A stretch of 64,000 bases of DNA, taken from NCBI RefSeq assembly GCF_039545095.1, contig NZ_BAABRS010000004.1:310001-374000 (forward strand). The letters are read 5' to 3'. The stretch comes from Fodinibius salicampi (GTDB lineage Bacteria; Bacteroidota; Rhodothermia; Balneolales; Balneolaceae). The notes beneath the pieces were generated by a model that worked only from the letters and a program-made list of their open reading frames with translations, did not search any database and had not been told where the DNA came from. Positions 26,995-34,791 of the stretch are shown here, one piece after another. The position numbers and the translations under genes were made by a program. Numbering within the stretch: position 1 is the first letter of the stretch; each line of letters begins with the position of its first letter.

Positions 26995-28215
26995 CTACTG
27001 TCTCATTGCACTTACAGGTTGAAGTTTGAAGGCATACCACAGGGGATATATGCAGATTAGCAGCGTAATGCTCAGTACAATAGCTCCTTGAGTCAAAAAG
27101 ATAGACGGATCTGTTGAAAACTGGACAAACGGCTCCATACCCCATTCTTTGATAGCGGCAGCAGCATCACCGCTGAAGTAGATTGGATTCCGGTTGAAAT
27201 AATACATGAAAGGAACGCTGGCAATCATTCCAACGAGGGTGCCCATAAAAGTAATAAAGATCATCTCAAGCAGCAGAATAGTTGCTACACTTATTCGGGA
27301 GGTACCGGTGGCAATCATAACACCCAGCTCGAATTTACGTTCGGCAGTCATCATCAATACTGTTCCAAATATTCCGAAACCAACCACCATATAGAGAATA
27401 AGCTGGATGATGAAGTTACTTCCCGAATCGGCCTGGATGGCCTGTACCAGCTCAGGCATAAGGGTTTGCCAGTCGAGGACTGCATATTGTTCCGGCAGCT
27501 GAGAGCGGAGCGAGCGGGTGATTGCTTGTACATCTTCAGGACGTTCGGCCAGGAGGACTAAGGCGGTTAGCCGATCGTAGGTGCCGTAAAACCGGGAGGC
27601 GGTTTGCAGTGGAAGATACACCAATGAGTTATTCATATCGGGGATACCGAACTCAATGATTCCTCCAATAGGATAGGCCCCGCTAGCATTGGTACCCCGG
27701 AAACCTTGTCCCAGTAGTATGAGCGTATCACCTATTGTCACATCAAGGTAGTCCGCTAGTCCCGCTGCTACCAGTGCTGATTGCTGATTATTGTTCTCAA
27801 GATAGGTACCCTCAACGATCTTCTCATGAGGTTCGCTGAGCGATTTTTCTGCTTCGATATCAATGCCGATTACCATTGCAGCGCGGGAACGTTCCTCTCC
27901 GGCAGATAGTGCATAAGAATCAATACGTGGAATTACGGAGGCGACGCCCAGCTGTTCAGCTACTTCTTCCAACAGAGTAGAGTCAATCTCAAAACTGTTG
28001 TCAAGAGTTGGCTCATCGTGATATCCCTGTGCCTGTATCTGGATATGTCCGGTAGATGAGCCGACCGTGTTGTCAATCATCTGGTCGTAGGACCCCTCCT
28101 GCATGGAGCTCATCACGGAGGCTAACAGCACTGCCATCACCACCGATGCCATCGTAATGAGTGTGCGGCGCTTATTCCGCCAGATATTTCGCCATGCGAG
28201 TTTGAGAAAAAGCAT
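26995..28215 (-). CDS. ABC transporter permease, FtsX/MacB-like (first)
   Basis: The 406-residue type VII ABC permease starts with the typical KLAWRNIWRNKRRTLITMASV helix. A periplasmic domain and three C-terminal helices follow, with TAERKFELGVMIATGTSR and the terminal KLQPVSAMRQ motif. It is homologous to the downstream permease. Its start lies just beside the inverted heptad repeats of the four-helix-bundle cassette, which separates it by 532 bases from the LolA-like gene. Read-through from the TetR promoter must therefore cross the cassette, unless this gene has its own promoter there. Confidence 0.93.
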   Translation of the reverse strand: MLFLKLAWRNIWRNKRRTLITMASVVMAVLLASVMSSMQEGSYDQMIDNTVGSSTGHIQIQAQGYHDEPTLDNSFEIDSTLLEEVAEQLGVASVIPRIDSYALSAGEERSRAAMVIGIDIEAEKSLSEPHEKIVEGTYLENNNQQSALVAAGLADYLDVTIGDTLILLGQGFRGTNASGAYPIGGIIEFGIPDMNNSLVYLPLQTASRFYGTYDRLTALVLLAERPEDVQAITRSLRSQLPEQYAVLDWQTLMPELVQAIQADSGSNFIIQLILYMVVGFGIFGTVLMMTAERKFELGVMIATGTSRISVATILLLEMIFITFMGTLVGMIASVPFMYYFNRNPIYFSGDAAAAIKEWGMEPFVQFSTDPSIFLTQGAIVLSITLLICIYPLWYAFKLQPVSAMRQ

Positions 28216-28219
28216 TTTT

Positions 28220-28262
28220 CAGTGATCAGTTAACAGTGTTCAGTGTGTCAGCGTATAGTGTG
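28220..28262. repeat. Heptad CAGTNNN array, left flank of four-helix-bundle gene
   Basis: The sequence runs CAGTGAT, CAGTTAA, CAGTGTT, CAGTGTG, then degenerates. The 11-base word CAGTTAACAGT (28227-28237) recurs in inverted orientation at 28712-28722 on the other side of the gene. Confidence 0.7.
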
Positions 28263-28351
28263 CCAATAGCCACAATAAATTTTTTGTAAGGAAGACGGTC
28301 CAAATAGATCTTACTATTAAAATCGTTAACTACATATATTATGAGAGACAT

Positions 28352-28699
28352 ATGGACAATAATTTGTATAAAAAAGCGTACGCATTTGCTATTCGCATTA
28401 CCAAAGCATATCAATATTTAAGTCTGGAGAAGCGAGAATTTATTCTTTCCAAGCAGTTGCTTAAAAGCGGTACCAGTATTGGGGCCAATATAGCCGAAGC
28501 CAATGGTGCTATATCCACAGCTGATTTTTCATCCAAGCTCTCGATTTCATACAAAGAATGCCTGGAAACCAAATATTGGTTGTCATTGTTAAAAGACACG
28601 GAATTTATTGATGAAGCAATATATACAAGCATGCATGCTGACGCCGATGAGCTTGCCAGAATTTTGTTTACTATACTTAAGAAAACCCGCATAAATTAA
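28352..28699 (+). CDS. Four-helix-bundle protein (23S rRNA-intervening-sequence protein family)
   Basis: The 115-residue protein is almost entirely helical and has the family hallmarks: a start of NNLYKKAYAFAIRITKAY, LLKSGTSIGANIAEANGA near residues 46-63, and ECLETKYWLSLLKD. The family occurs inside 23S rRNA intervening sequences, as the accessory protein (bAvd-like fold) of diversity-generating retroelements, and as stand-alone genes in Bacteroidota. Its biochemical role in stand-alone form is not known to me. It lies antisense to and inside an operon, bounded by inverted CAGTNNN heptad arrays, which suggests it came in as a small cassette. No reverse transcriptase or rRNA is nearby. Confidence 0.88.
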   Translation: MDNNLYKKAYAFAIRITKAYQYLSLEKREFILSKQLLKSGTSIGANIAEANGAISTADFSSKLSISYKECLETKYWLSLLKDTEFIDEAIYTSMHADADELARILFTILKKTRIN

Positions 28700-28711
28700 T
28701 AAGTTTATTAT

Positions 28712-28745
28712 ACTGTTAACTGTTTACTGATACACTGTTTACTGG
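28712..28745. repeat. Heptad CAGTNNN array (inverted), right flank of four-helix-bundle gene
   Basis: Read on the minus strand this is CAGTAAA, CAGTGTA, T, CAGTAAA, CAGTTAA, CAGT. It is the inverted counterpart of 28220-28262 and ends three bases before the stop codon of the LolA-like gene. Confidence 0.7.
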
Positions 28746-28747
28746 TT

Positions 28748-29509
28748 TCAATCTACTCTTCGCATATTCTGGACCGTAAAAAAGCTCTCAGAGATCTCTT
28801 CGTTAAAGTTCATAGACTGGTATTCCATTATTGTTTTGTGTCCCTCTTTATCTGCCGGAATCATCTCCATACGGGAGGGTAATCTCCTTCCATCGAACTC
28901 CGTTATCTCGGAAGCAATCATCGTGTTGACCAGCTCATTGCGCTCGTCATAGAACTCAATGCGCAGCTGCAGGAATTCCTCTTTGGATATCCAAATGAGC
29001 ACCCGCTCCCAGACGACCGGCGCATCAGGGGTGGGTTCCATCTCAATTTTATACGTCTCGTAATCCCGGATGGTTTCCTCACCCAGCAGCTCATGCTCAT
29101 AATCAGTGACGATAGAAGATTCGCGCACGAGGTCATTATTGGTAAAGTCCGATCCCATCCAGGACTGCATCATCATGGAGGGAGGCAGCTTGATGGTACG
29201 TCCGACATTAGGCACCCAGTTCCAGATCTCGTTTCCGCGTTTCAGGTAGGCTGTGCCTTCGTCGCGAGCCGGTGCAGTAATAAGAATCAGCGCGTAGTCA
29301 GTGCCCCGGCTCCATGTTTTCATGGAGATGGCCCGCTCCCAGTCTGGACGCACAATGGTCATCGTGGCCTCAGTCTTCGAGGACTCCCCGCGCATCTTTT
29401 GGTCGGCTTTACGTACAATCTCCGTGGCCTCCTGCGCATAAACCGGCAAGGCAACCATGCCCGAAATGACAATAGATATCAATATTGATTTAAGAGGGTA
29501 CATAGTCAT
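28748..29509 (-). CDS. Outer membrane lipoprotein-sorting protein (LolA-like fold)
   Basis: The 253-residue precursor has a signal peptide (cleaved near VYAQEA). A single LolA/LolB-like domain follows with ATMTIVRPDWERAISMKTWSRG, WNWVPNVGRTIKLPPSMMMQSWMGSDFTNNDL and YKIEMEPTP. This is the family usually annotated as outer-membrane lipoprotein-sorting protein, found with MMPL/RND or FtsX-type exporters rather than being the true LolA chaperone. It overlaps the end of tetR by 20 bases, so it is translationally coupled to it. It likely carries a hydrophobic cargo across the periplasm for the ABC permeases downstream. Confidence 0.9.
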   Translation of the reverse strand: MTMYPLKSILISIVISGMVALPVYAQEATEIVRKADQKMRGESSKTEATMTIVRPDWERAISMKTWSRGTDYALILITAPARDEGTAYLKRGNEIWNWVPNVGRTIKLPPSMMMQSWMGSDFTNNDLVRESSIVTDYEHELLGEETIRDYETYKIEMEPTPDAPVVWERVLIWISKEEFLQLRIEFYDERNELVNTMIASEITEFDGRRLPSRMEMIPADKEGHKTIMEYQSMNFNEEISESFFTVQNMRRVD

Positions 29510-30068
29510 CCATAATTTTGGTTTTCATTTCTTTTAGTGGATAATCATCGCCCTGAGAAGCATAACCAAGTAAAACACCATCCAGTATAGCTCCAAGTTC
29601 ATAAGCTTCAAGCTTAGGATTTTCATACCCCAGGTCTTCCAGTATTTGTGCGTGTTGTACCATTTGAGCTTCTTGGACTTCATCAATCTTGGGTTTCAAT
29701 GTACTCATAGTATCCGGCTGGAGAGCTAAGCGAATCATTAACCGCCCTAAACCGGGTTGAGTTTCAATGAACTCAAATGTTTGGTTCAATACCTGTTTTA
29801 TTTTGTCAGTGGAAGTAAAATGGTCGGGGAAATCCAGCATCTCTTCGCCTATTTGCACCATCTGATCAAAGATTGCAACTAAAATAGACTCTTTACTGTC
29901 GAAATAGTGATAGATCAGTCCCTTGGAAACGCTGGCTTTCCTGGCTATTGCTAAAATACTGGTGTGGGAATATCCTTCGTTGGCAAATAGTTCAAAGGCG
30001 GCGTCAATAATCTGTTTCCGGCTTTGCTGGCGAATCTCTTCGTTCTGTTGTGGTGTTCTGGGAGACAT
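29490..30068 (-). CDS. TetR/AcrR-family transcriptional regulator
   Basis: The 192-residue regulator has an N-terminal helix-turn-helix (about residues 15-62, ending VSKGLIYHYFDSKESIL) and an all-helical ligand domain. It is the first gene of the envelope operon; a near-perfect TetR-type palindrome (30078-30095) lies 10 bases before its start, consistent with autorepression of the whole operon. The inducer is unknown, probably a hydrophobic molecule or envelope stress signal. Confidence 0.94.
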   Translation of the reverse strand: MSPRTPQQNEEIRQQSRKQIIDAAFELFANEGYSHTSILAIARKASVSKGLIYHYFDSKESILVAIFDQMVQIGEEMLDFPDHFTSTDKIKQVLNQTFEFIETQPGLGRLMIRLALQPDTMSTLKPKIDEVQEAQMVQHAQILEDLGYENPKLEAYELGAILDGVLLGYASQGDDYPLKEMKTKIMDDYVPS

Positions 30069-30077
30069 AATTTATAT

Positions 30078-30095
30078 TGACTAAACGTTCAGTCA
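30078..30095 (-). promoter_or_regulatory. TetR-type operator
   Basis: TGACTAAACGTTCAGTCA is an 18-base palindrome matching its own reverse complement at 16 of 18 positions. It closely resembles the TGACTGAACGTTCAGTCA operator form known for several TetR-family repressors. Its position just before the TetR start supports autoregulation. Confidence 0.7.
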
Positions 30096-30275
30096 AAATT
30101 ATAGCAACTTTTTCACTGATGTACAAGCAGAGAATATTACAGCACAGGGGAGGCATGTAGCCGAAGCCCAGAAGAGGAATATTATAAGAAAGTTGCTTCG
30201 ATAAATAGCTCTGCGCACTTCCTTGCTGGATAACCACTACCTTTTCTCAAGAACATCCGCAGGAGTAGGGAAAAC

Positions 30276-30328
30276 AACATGTGTTATTTCTACATATGAG
30301 ATATGCTAAATAATAAATAACATATGTT
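30276..30328 (-). terminator. Hairpin downstream of the HU-like gene
   Basis: Arms 30276-30289 and 30315-30328 pair at 13 of 14 positions (AACATATGTTATTT type) around a 25-base loop, and the minus strand continues into GTTGTTTTCCC. It starts 18 bases after the HU stop, so it may end that transcript; the long loop makes it imperfect as an intrinsic terminator. Confidence 0.4.
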
Positions 30329-30345
30329 AAATGACCGAAAGAAGG

Positions 30346-30723
30346 TTACTTCTCCTTGAACTCTACTGTACTGAGCATCTGTTTAAAGCGTTGATGAGGT
30401 TGAAAGCGCAGTTTTGCTTTGCGGATATTGTCCGGGCTAATCGTTTCCTTGGATTCCGAGGCTGAGGCTTCAAATGTAATGCGAAAGCTGCCCAGCCGAC
30501 CAAAACGCACGATTTTCCCGTTGGAGAGTTCCCGGGCGGCCAGATCAGTAAGTCCGTATAGCACCGCTTCAATATCGGCGCCGCTCAGGGTGCTCATTTG
30601 TTCCAGTTTGTAGATGATCTCTTCTAATTCAACCACTCCGTTGGATGCGGCGCGGGGATAATATAGGGTCTGATTGGTATTCCGGGGATTCTTTTGCTTG
30701 ACGATAGTGTAGGGTATAGCCAT
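30346..30723 (-). CDS. HU-family DNA-binding protein (Bacteroidota type)
   Basis: The 125-residue basic protein has the HU/IHF fold of the Bacteroidota HU-like group. An N-terminal strand (MAIPYTIVKQKNP...) is followed by the helical body (ELEEIIYKLEQMSTLSGADIEAVLYGLTDLAARELSNG), then IVRFGRLGSFRITF and a short C-terminal arm. It binds DNA as a dimer, probably with a nucleoid role. It follows hisH in the same orientation after a 213-base spacer that contains hairpins, so it may have its own promoter. It is distinct from canonical 90-residue HU by its extended N- and C-termini. Confidence 0.88.
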   Translation of the reverse strand: MAIPYTIVKQKNPRNTNQTLYYPRAASNGVVELEEIIYKLEQMSTLSGADIEAVLYGLTDLAARELSNGKIVRFGRLGSFRITFEASASESKETISPDNIRKAKLRFQPHQRFKQMLSTVEFKEK

Positions 30724-30784
30724 AATACTGGATAATCTGGTTACGGTTTTCTCTCTTGCCTGTTCCTGCGATTAGGGAGGGAAG

Positions 30785-30803
30785 GCAGTCATCAACAGAC
30801 TGC
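30785..30803. repeat. Small stem-loop in the hisH-HU spacer
   Basis: GCAGTC and GACTGC flank a seven-base loop and are followed on the plus strand by TTATTTTTT. The T-run suits a plus-strand terminator, but no plus-strand gene ends here. On the minus strand it would be a 5'-leader hairpin of the HU-like gene. Confidence 0.35.
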
Positions 30804-30825
30804 TTATTTTTTAGATTCCAGTCAA

Positions 30826-30848
30826 GGAATATTTTTCGAAAAATTTCC
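30826..30848. repeat. Palindrome upstream of the HU-like gene
   Basis: A 23-base near-perfect palindrome centred on TTTTTCGAAAAA with GGAA/TTCC ends lies about 105 bases before the HU start. It could be a regulator site or a hairpin; a second 15-base palindrome (TGCACAGGCTGTGCA) lies at 30861-30875. Confidence 0.45.
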
Positions 30849-30936
30849 TAACGGTCTCCATGCACAGGCTGTGCAGTAAACCTGTTAACATACCCGTTAC
30901 GGTGTTTCCACTATATTCTGTTAACTCAGAACAGTT

Positions 30937-31533
30937 TTACTCGCTGGAAACGATCTGTATGAAATTCTGGAGCAGCAATGATCCTTCTTTTCCGGATTTC
31001 TCAGGGTGGAACTGTACCCCCATATAGTTATCTCTGCAAACAACCGAAGAAAATTCGTTGATATAGTGACAGCTTGCAGTCGTAAATTCATTTTCAGGAG
31101 CATAATAACTATGTACATAATAGAAATACTCTTCGGTACCGAATCCTTTGACCAAAGGGTGGGCGTTAACATCCGAGAAGGTATTCCATCCCATATGCGG
31201 GACCTTGTGTTGGGAAGAATCAAACTTTTTTAGCCGTCCGGGAATAACTCCGAGTCCTTCCGAGTCTCCCTCTTCCGAGGATTCATAAAACAGCTGCATA
31301 CCCAGGCAGATGCCTAGTACTGGCTTTGTAGTCTGCTTAAGCCAGCTATCAAGTCCATTTTCACGCAAGGAAGCCATTGCCGGGGTAGCATGACCTACTC
31401 CCGGAAAAATAATACCATCGGCTTTATCCAGTTCAGATTCCTTATTTGTAATCGTGTGTGGAATCGTTAAACGTTGCAGCGCATTGGATACTGAGGCAAG
31501 GTTTCCGGCTTCGTAATTAATGATTGCAATCAT
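30937..31533 (-). CDS. hisH: Imidazole glycerol phosphate synthase, glutaminase subunit
   Basis: This class I glutamine amidotransferase supplies ammonia to HisF for ring closure in histidine synthesis. The 198-residue protein has the nucleophile C76 in GICLGMQ and the H176/E178 pair in VQFHPEKSG. It also has the oxyanion strand GVGHA in the variant form. HisF is not in the window. It lies nine bases after hisB, the last his gene of the operon. Confidence 0.96.
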   Translation of the reverse strand: MIAIINYEAGNLASVSNALQRLTIPHTITNKESELDKADGIIFPGVGHATPAMASLRENGLDSWLKQTTKPVLGICLGMQLFYESSEEGDSEGLGVIPGRLKKFDSSQHKVPHMGWNTFSDVNAHPLVKGFGTEEYFYYVHSYYAPENEFTTASCHYINEFSSVVCRDNYMGVQFHPEKSGKEGSLLLQNFIQIVSSE

Positions 31534-31542
31534 GAATATGTA

Positions 31543-32433
31543 TTAAAGTAAGTCTTTAGTACTGGGAAGAATATTTGCGTTTCGTTCACTTCGGCTGACA
31601 GAGGCTCTCAGACAGCGGGCAAAACCCTTAAAGCAACCTTCAATTTTATGGTGAGCATTATCCCCCACAACGGAAATATGGAGGGTAGCCTGTAGATTCA
31701 TGGCCAGGGAGTAAAAGAAGTGCTCCACCATTTCGGTGGGGAAGTCTCCTACTTTTTCCCGGTCAAAAGAGCCTTCAAACTTTAAATAGGGGCGGCCCGA
31801 CAGGTCCAGGGCTATAGTTGCCTGGGATTCGTCCATCGGGAGTACAAAGCTATATCTGCTAATGCCCACTTTGTTACCCAGGGCTTTAGTGACGGTTTCT
31901 CCAAGAGCAATAGCTACATCCTCAATGGTATGGTGTTCATCTACTTCAAGGTCGCCATTACAACTAAGCTCCAGGTCGATAAGTCCGTGTTTTGCAATTT
32001 GTTCCAGCATATGGTCGAAGAAAGGAAGTCCCGTGTCAATGGCACTTTTACCGGTGCCATCAAGGTTCAGCTTAATATGGATGTCCGTTTCAGCGGTCTG
32101 CCGAGACAGCGTGGCCTTCCGAGTGGGGAAGCATATCCGATTACTGATGGTGATCCAGTCAGAGGCTTCTTCAATCGTTTTCCCCTCTCTGGTAATAACT
32201 TCTAGCTTTCCGTTGTCGGCAATGACCTGTAAATCTGTTTCCTCCGGGATGGATGCTGTGGCCTTTATTTTTTCGTTCTCCAGCAGATCCTTTTGTTTGT
32301 TAGACAGATCATCGATGAGAAAAAAGAGCCTGTGACCTAATTCCTGTAGCCTTTTAAGACCGTATAGAGCCCCGCTCCAAAGTAAAGTTTCATTCTTTCC
32401 GGATAATGCCTCTAACGATATTCTAATATTCAT
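31543..32433 (-). CDS. hisB: Imidazoleglycerol-phosphate dehydratase with degenerate N-terminal phosphatase-like domain
   Basis: Residues about 104-296 are a full dehydratase with the metal-binding DEHHTIEDVA (H167, H168, E171) and NAHHKIEGCFKGFARCLR motifs. It converts imidazole-glycerol phosphate to imidazole-acetol phosphate. Ahead of it are about 103 residues that resemble the middle of a HAD histidinol-phosphatase (ALYGLKRLQELGHRLFFLIDDLSNKQKDL). This segment lacks the DxDGT nucleophile motif and is much shorter than the roughly 165-residue domain of bifunctional HisB. I infer a vestigial, inactive phosphatase domain. It overlaps hisC by four bases. Confidence 0.93.
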   Translation of the reverse strand: MNIRISLEALSGKNETLLWSGALYGLKRLQELGHRLFFLIDDLSNKQKDLLENEKIKATASIPEETDLQVIADNGKLEVITREGKTIEEASDWITISNRICFPTRKATLSRQTAETDIHIKLNLDGTGKSAIDTGLPFFDHMLEQIAKHGLIDLELSCNGDLEVDEHHTIEDVAIALGETVTKALGNKVGISRYSFVLPMDESQATIALDLSGRPYLKFEGSFDREKVGDFPTEMVEHFFYSLAMNLQATLHISVVGDNAHHKIEGCFKGFARCLRASVSRSERNANILPSTKDLL

Positions 32434-33491
32434 GGCGTTAGTTGTTTTAGTGCTGAAATTAAGCGCTTATTTTCATCCGGCGTACCAACGGTGATACGCA
32501 GGCAGCTGTCGCAGTGTGGTTCATTTCCCCGGTAACGAACAATCACATTTTGCTGTGTCAGCTTGTTATATATGGTCAGAGCATCATCAATTTTCACAAG
32601 CAGGAAATTAGCTTCACTCGGATAAATTTTTCGGATAGTTGGTACCCTTTCTAACTCTCCGCGGAGGCGGCTCCGTTCCTTTTTTATTGCATCAATATTA
32701 AATCGAACGGTATTAAGATTTTCAAAAGCCTGTACCGCATAGTTCGAGGTCAATTGATTGATATTATAGGGAGCCTTAACCTTCATCATGTAATTGATAA
32801 TATCTTCGGAAGCATAGGAGATCCCCAGGCGGATGCCAGCCAGTCCGAAGGACTTTGACAGGGTTTGCAGGACCACCAGGTTGGGATAATTAACGACCTC
32901 TGAAGCCCAGCTTGGCTCTTCACTGAAATCGATATAGGCCTCGTCAATGACGACAATACCTGGAAAGGCTTTAATCAGTTGTTCTATTGATGATCTTTTA
33001 AAAGTGTTGCCCGTGGGATTGTTGGGAGAACAAAGAAAAAGCAGTTTGGTTTCGTCACGGATGGTATTGAGAATCTCATCCACATTAAGCTGGAATGTTT
33101 CTGCCGTTAACAGTACTGAATCCACAGCAATATTATGGATGTCAGCCGAAACCGTATACATTCCGTAGGTGGGAGGGGTAGTAAGAACGCGGTCTTGTCC
33201 CGGCCTGCAAAATATTCGGTACAATAGATCGATCCCTTCGTCACTCCCCACACCGGTAAACACATTTTCCTTTCTTACTCCGCGCCAATCAGCAATGAAA
33301 TCGCGCAATCTGGATTGAGAAGGATCAGGGTAACGGTGTAGTCCTTCTGCCTCCTGGTAGGGAGCTCCGAGGCTGTTTTCATTGGCATCCAATAACAGGC
33401 CATCGCTAAAATCCTGCCGGGCGCTGTGGTAGGGTTTTAGATGCTTGATATTGGGTCGTACAATTTTTTCGAGATCAAATGGATTAGACAT
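32430..33491 (-). CDS. hisC: Histidinol-phosphate aminotransferase
   Basis: The 353-residue fold-type I PLP enzyme transfers an amino group from glutamate to imidazole-acetol phosphate. Recognisable features are LLLDANENSLGAPY, LLFLCSPNNPTGN, VIDEAYIDFSEEPS, the Schiff-base lysine in LQTLSKSFGLAGIRLG, and CLRITVGTPDEN near the end. Length is normal. It lies 13 bases after hisD and overlaps hisB by four bases, so the operon is translationally coupled here. Confidence 0.96.
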   Translation of the reverse strand: MSNPFDLEKIVRPNIKHLKPYHSARQDFSDGLLLDANENSLGAPYQEAEGLHRYPDPSQSRLRDFIADWRGVRKENVFTGVGSDEGIDLLYRIFCRPGQDRVLTTPPTYGMYTVSADIHNIAVDSVLLTAETFQLNVDEILNTIRDETKLLFLCSPNNPTGNTFKRSSIEQLIKAFPGIVVIDEAYIDFSEEPSWASEVVNYPNLVVLQTLSKSFGLAGIRLGISYASEDIINYMMKVKAPYNINQLTSNYAVQAFENLNTVRFNIDAIKKERSRLRGELERVPTIRKIYPSEANFLLVKIDDALTIYNKLTQQNVIVRYRGNEPHCDSCLRITVGTPDENKRLISALKQLTP

Positions 33492-33504
33492 AACGAGCTG
33501 AAAA

Positions 33505-34791
33505 TTATTTCAGATTATTTAATCGAATTGAGACTGCTCTGCGGTGAGCTTCGAGTTCCTCAAGGGAGGCCAGCTTTTCTATGGTCGGACCAATATTTTG
33601 TAATCCTTCCCGACTGATGGTCTGCATGGTAATTTGTTTAAGAAACGAATCAACCGATACCCCGCTGAACATACGGGCATAGCCATAGGTTGGAAGCGTA
33701 TGATTGGTTCCGGAAGCATAGTCGCCCGCACTCTCGGGGGTCCATTGGCCAAAGAAAACAGATCCGGCGTTGTAAATACTGTTCTGCCACTGTTCGGCAT
33801 CCTCACATTGGACGATCAGATGTTCCGGTGCGTATTGATTAGAGAAGTCAAATGCCTGTTCCAGATTATTTACGATTAAGGTAAAGCTCTTGTTAATGGC
33901 TTCTTGGGCTACATCCTTACGGGGAAGTCTCATAAGTTGTTCTTCCAACGCAGTTGAGCAGGCCCCCAGGTCAAAGTCTTTAGTAGCAACTAAAACAACC
34001 TGGCTGTCAGGACCGTGCTCCGCTTGGGAAAGCAGGTCGGCGGCTACAAACTCCGGATTGGCCGTTTCGTCGGCAATAACCAGTACTTCTGAAGGTCCGG
34101 CCGGCATATCAATGGCAATTTGTGCTTCACTGTTTTGGAGCATCATTTTAGCGGCCGTAACATATTGATTGCCGGGGCCTAAAATTTTATCCACTTTGGG
34201 TACCGTATTCGTACCGTATGCCATTGCCGCGATGGCTTGGGCTCCGCCCGCTTTAAGGATTTTTGTAATCCCAATTTTTTGAGCGATATAGATAATTTCA
34301 TCGGCAATACTTCCGTCTTTGTGGGGAGGAGTGGCTGTAACAATGGTCTTGCATCCTGCCAACTTCGCCGGAATTCCCAGCATCATAAGCGTAGAAGGCA
34401 ATATAGCAGTTCCGCCGGGTACATACAGCCCTACCTTTTCTATAGGTCGCGATACCCGCTGGCACTTCACTCCGGGCATGGTTTCCACCTCTAAAGGTTG
34501 GGGCAGCTGGCCTTTGTGGAAACGCTGGATATTTTCAAAAGCGGTATCAATAGCGTTACGAGTGGAGGATGTCAGATTTATCGAAAGATCAGCAGGATTA
34601 ACGGTAATGGTATCCGGCGAAGCACCGTCGAACTTTTTGGTATAATAGCTAACTCCTGAATCTCCCTTCTGCCTAACCTTATCTATGATTGGCTCTACCT
34701 CTGAAAAGATGGAGATAAAATCCATTTTAGGCCGCTGGCAGAGATCCTGTATCTCTTCCTTGGTAAGTTTTGTAATGTCGTATTGTTTCAT
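33505..34791 (-). CDS. hisD: Histidinol dehydrogenase
   Basis: This zinc enzyme performs the two-step NAD-dependent oxidation of histidinol to histidine. The 428-residue protein has GLYVPGGTAILPSTLMMLGIPA, the signature IDMPAGPSEVLVIADETANPEFVAADLLSQAEHGPDSQ (about residues 228-265), and YAPEHLIVQ. ATG 34791 shares its A with the hisG stop (TGATG), so translation is coupled; an in-frame GTG directly before it is not needed. Confidence 0.96.
   Translation of the reverse strand: MKQYDITKLTKEEIQDLCQRPKMDFISIFSEVEPIIDKVRQKGDSGVSYYTKKFDGASPDTITVNPADLSINLTSSTRNAIDTAFENIQRFHKGQLPQPLEVETMPGVKCQRVSRPIEKVGLYVPGGTAILPSTLMMLGIPAKLAGCKTIVTATPPHKDGSIADEIIYIAQKIGITKILKAGGAQAIAAMAYGTNTVPKVDKILGPGNQYVTAAKMMLQNSEAQIAIDMPAGPSEVLVIADETANPEFVAADLLSQAEHGPDSQVVLVATKDFDLGACSTALEEQLMRLPRKDVAQEAINKSFTLIVNNLEQAFDFSNQYAPEHLIVQCEDAEQWQNSIYNAGSVFFGQWTPESAGDYASGTNHTLPTYGYARMFSGVSVDSFLKQITMQTISREGLQNIGPTIEKLASLEELEAHRRAVSIRLNNLK

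Noticed and set aside
28411-28692. Antisense open frame across the four-helix-bundle gene
   Set aside because: The plus-strand protein matches a known family; the antisense frame has no recognisable features.
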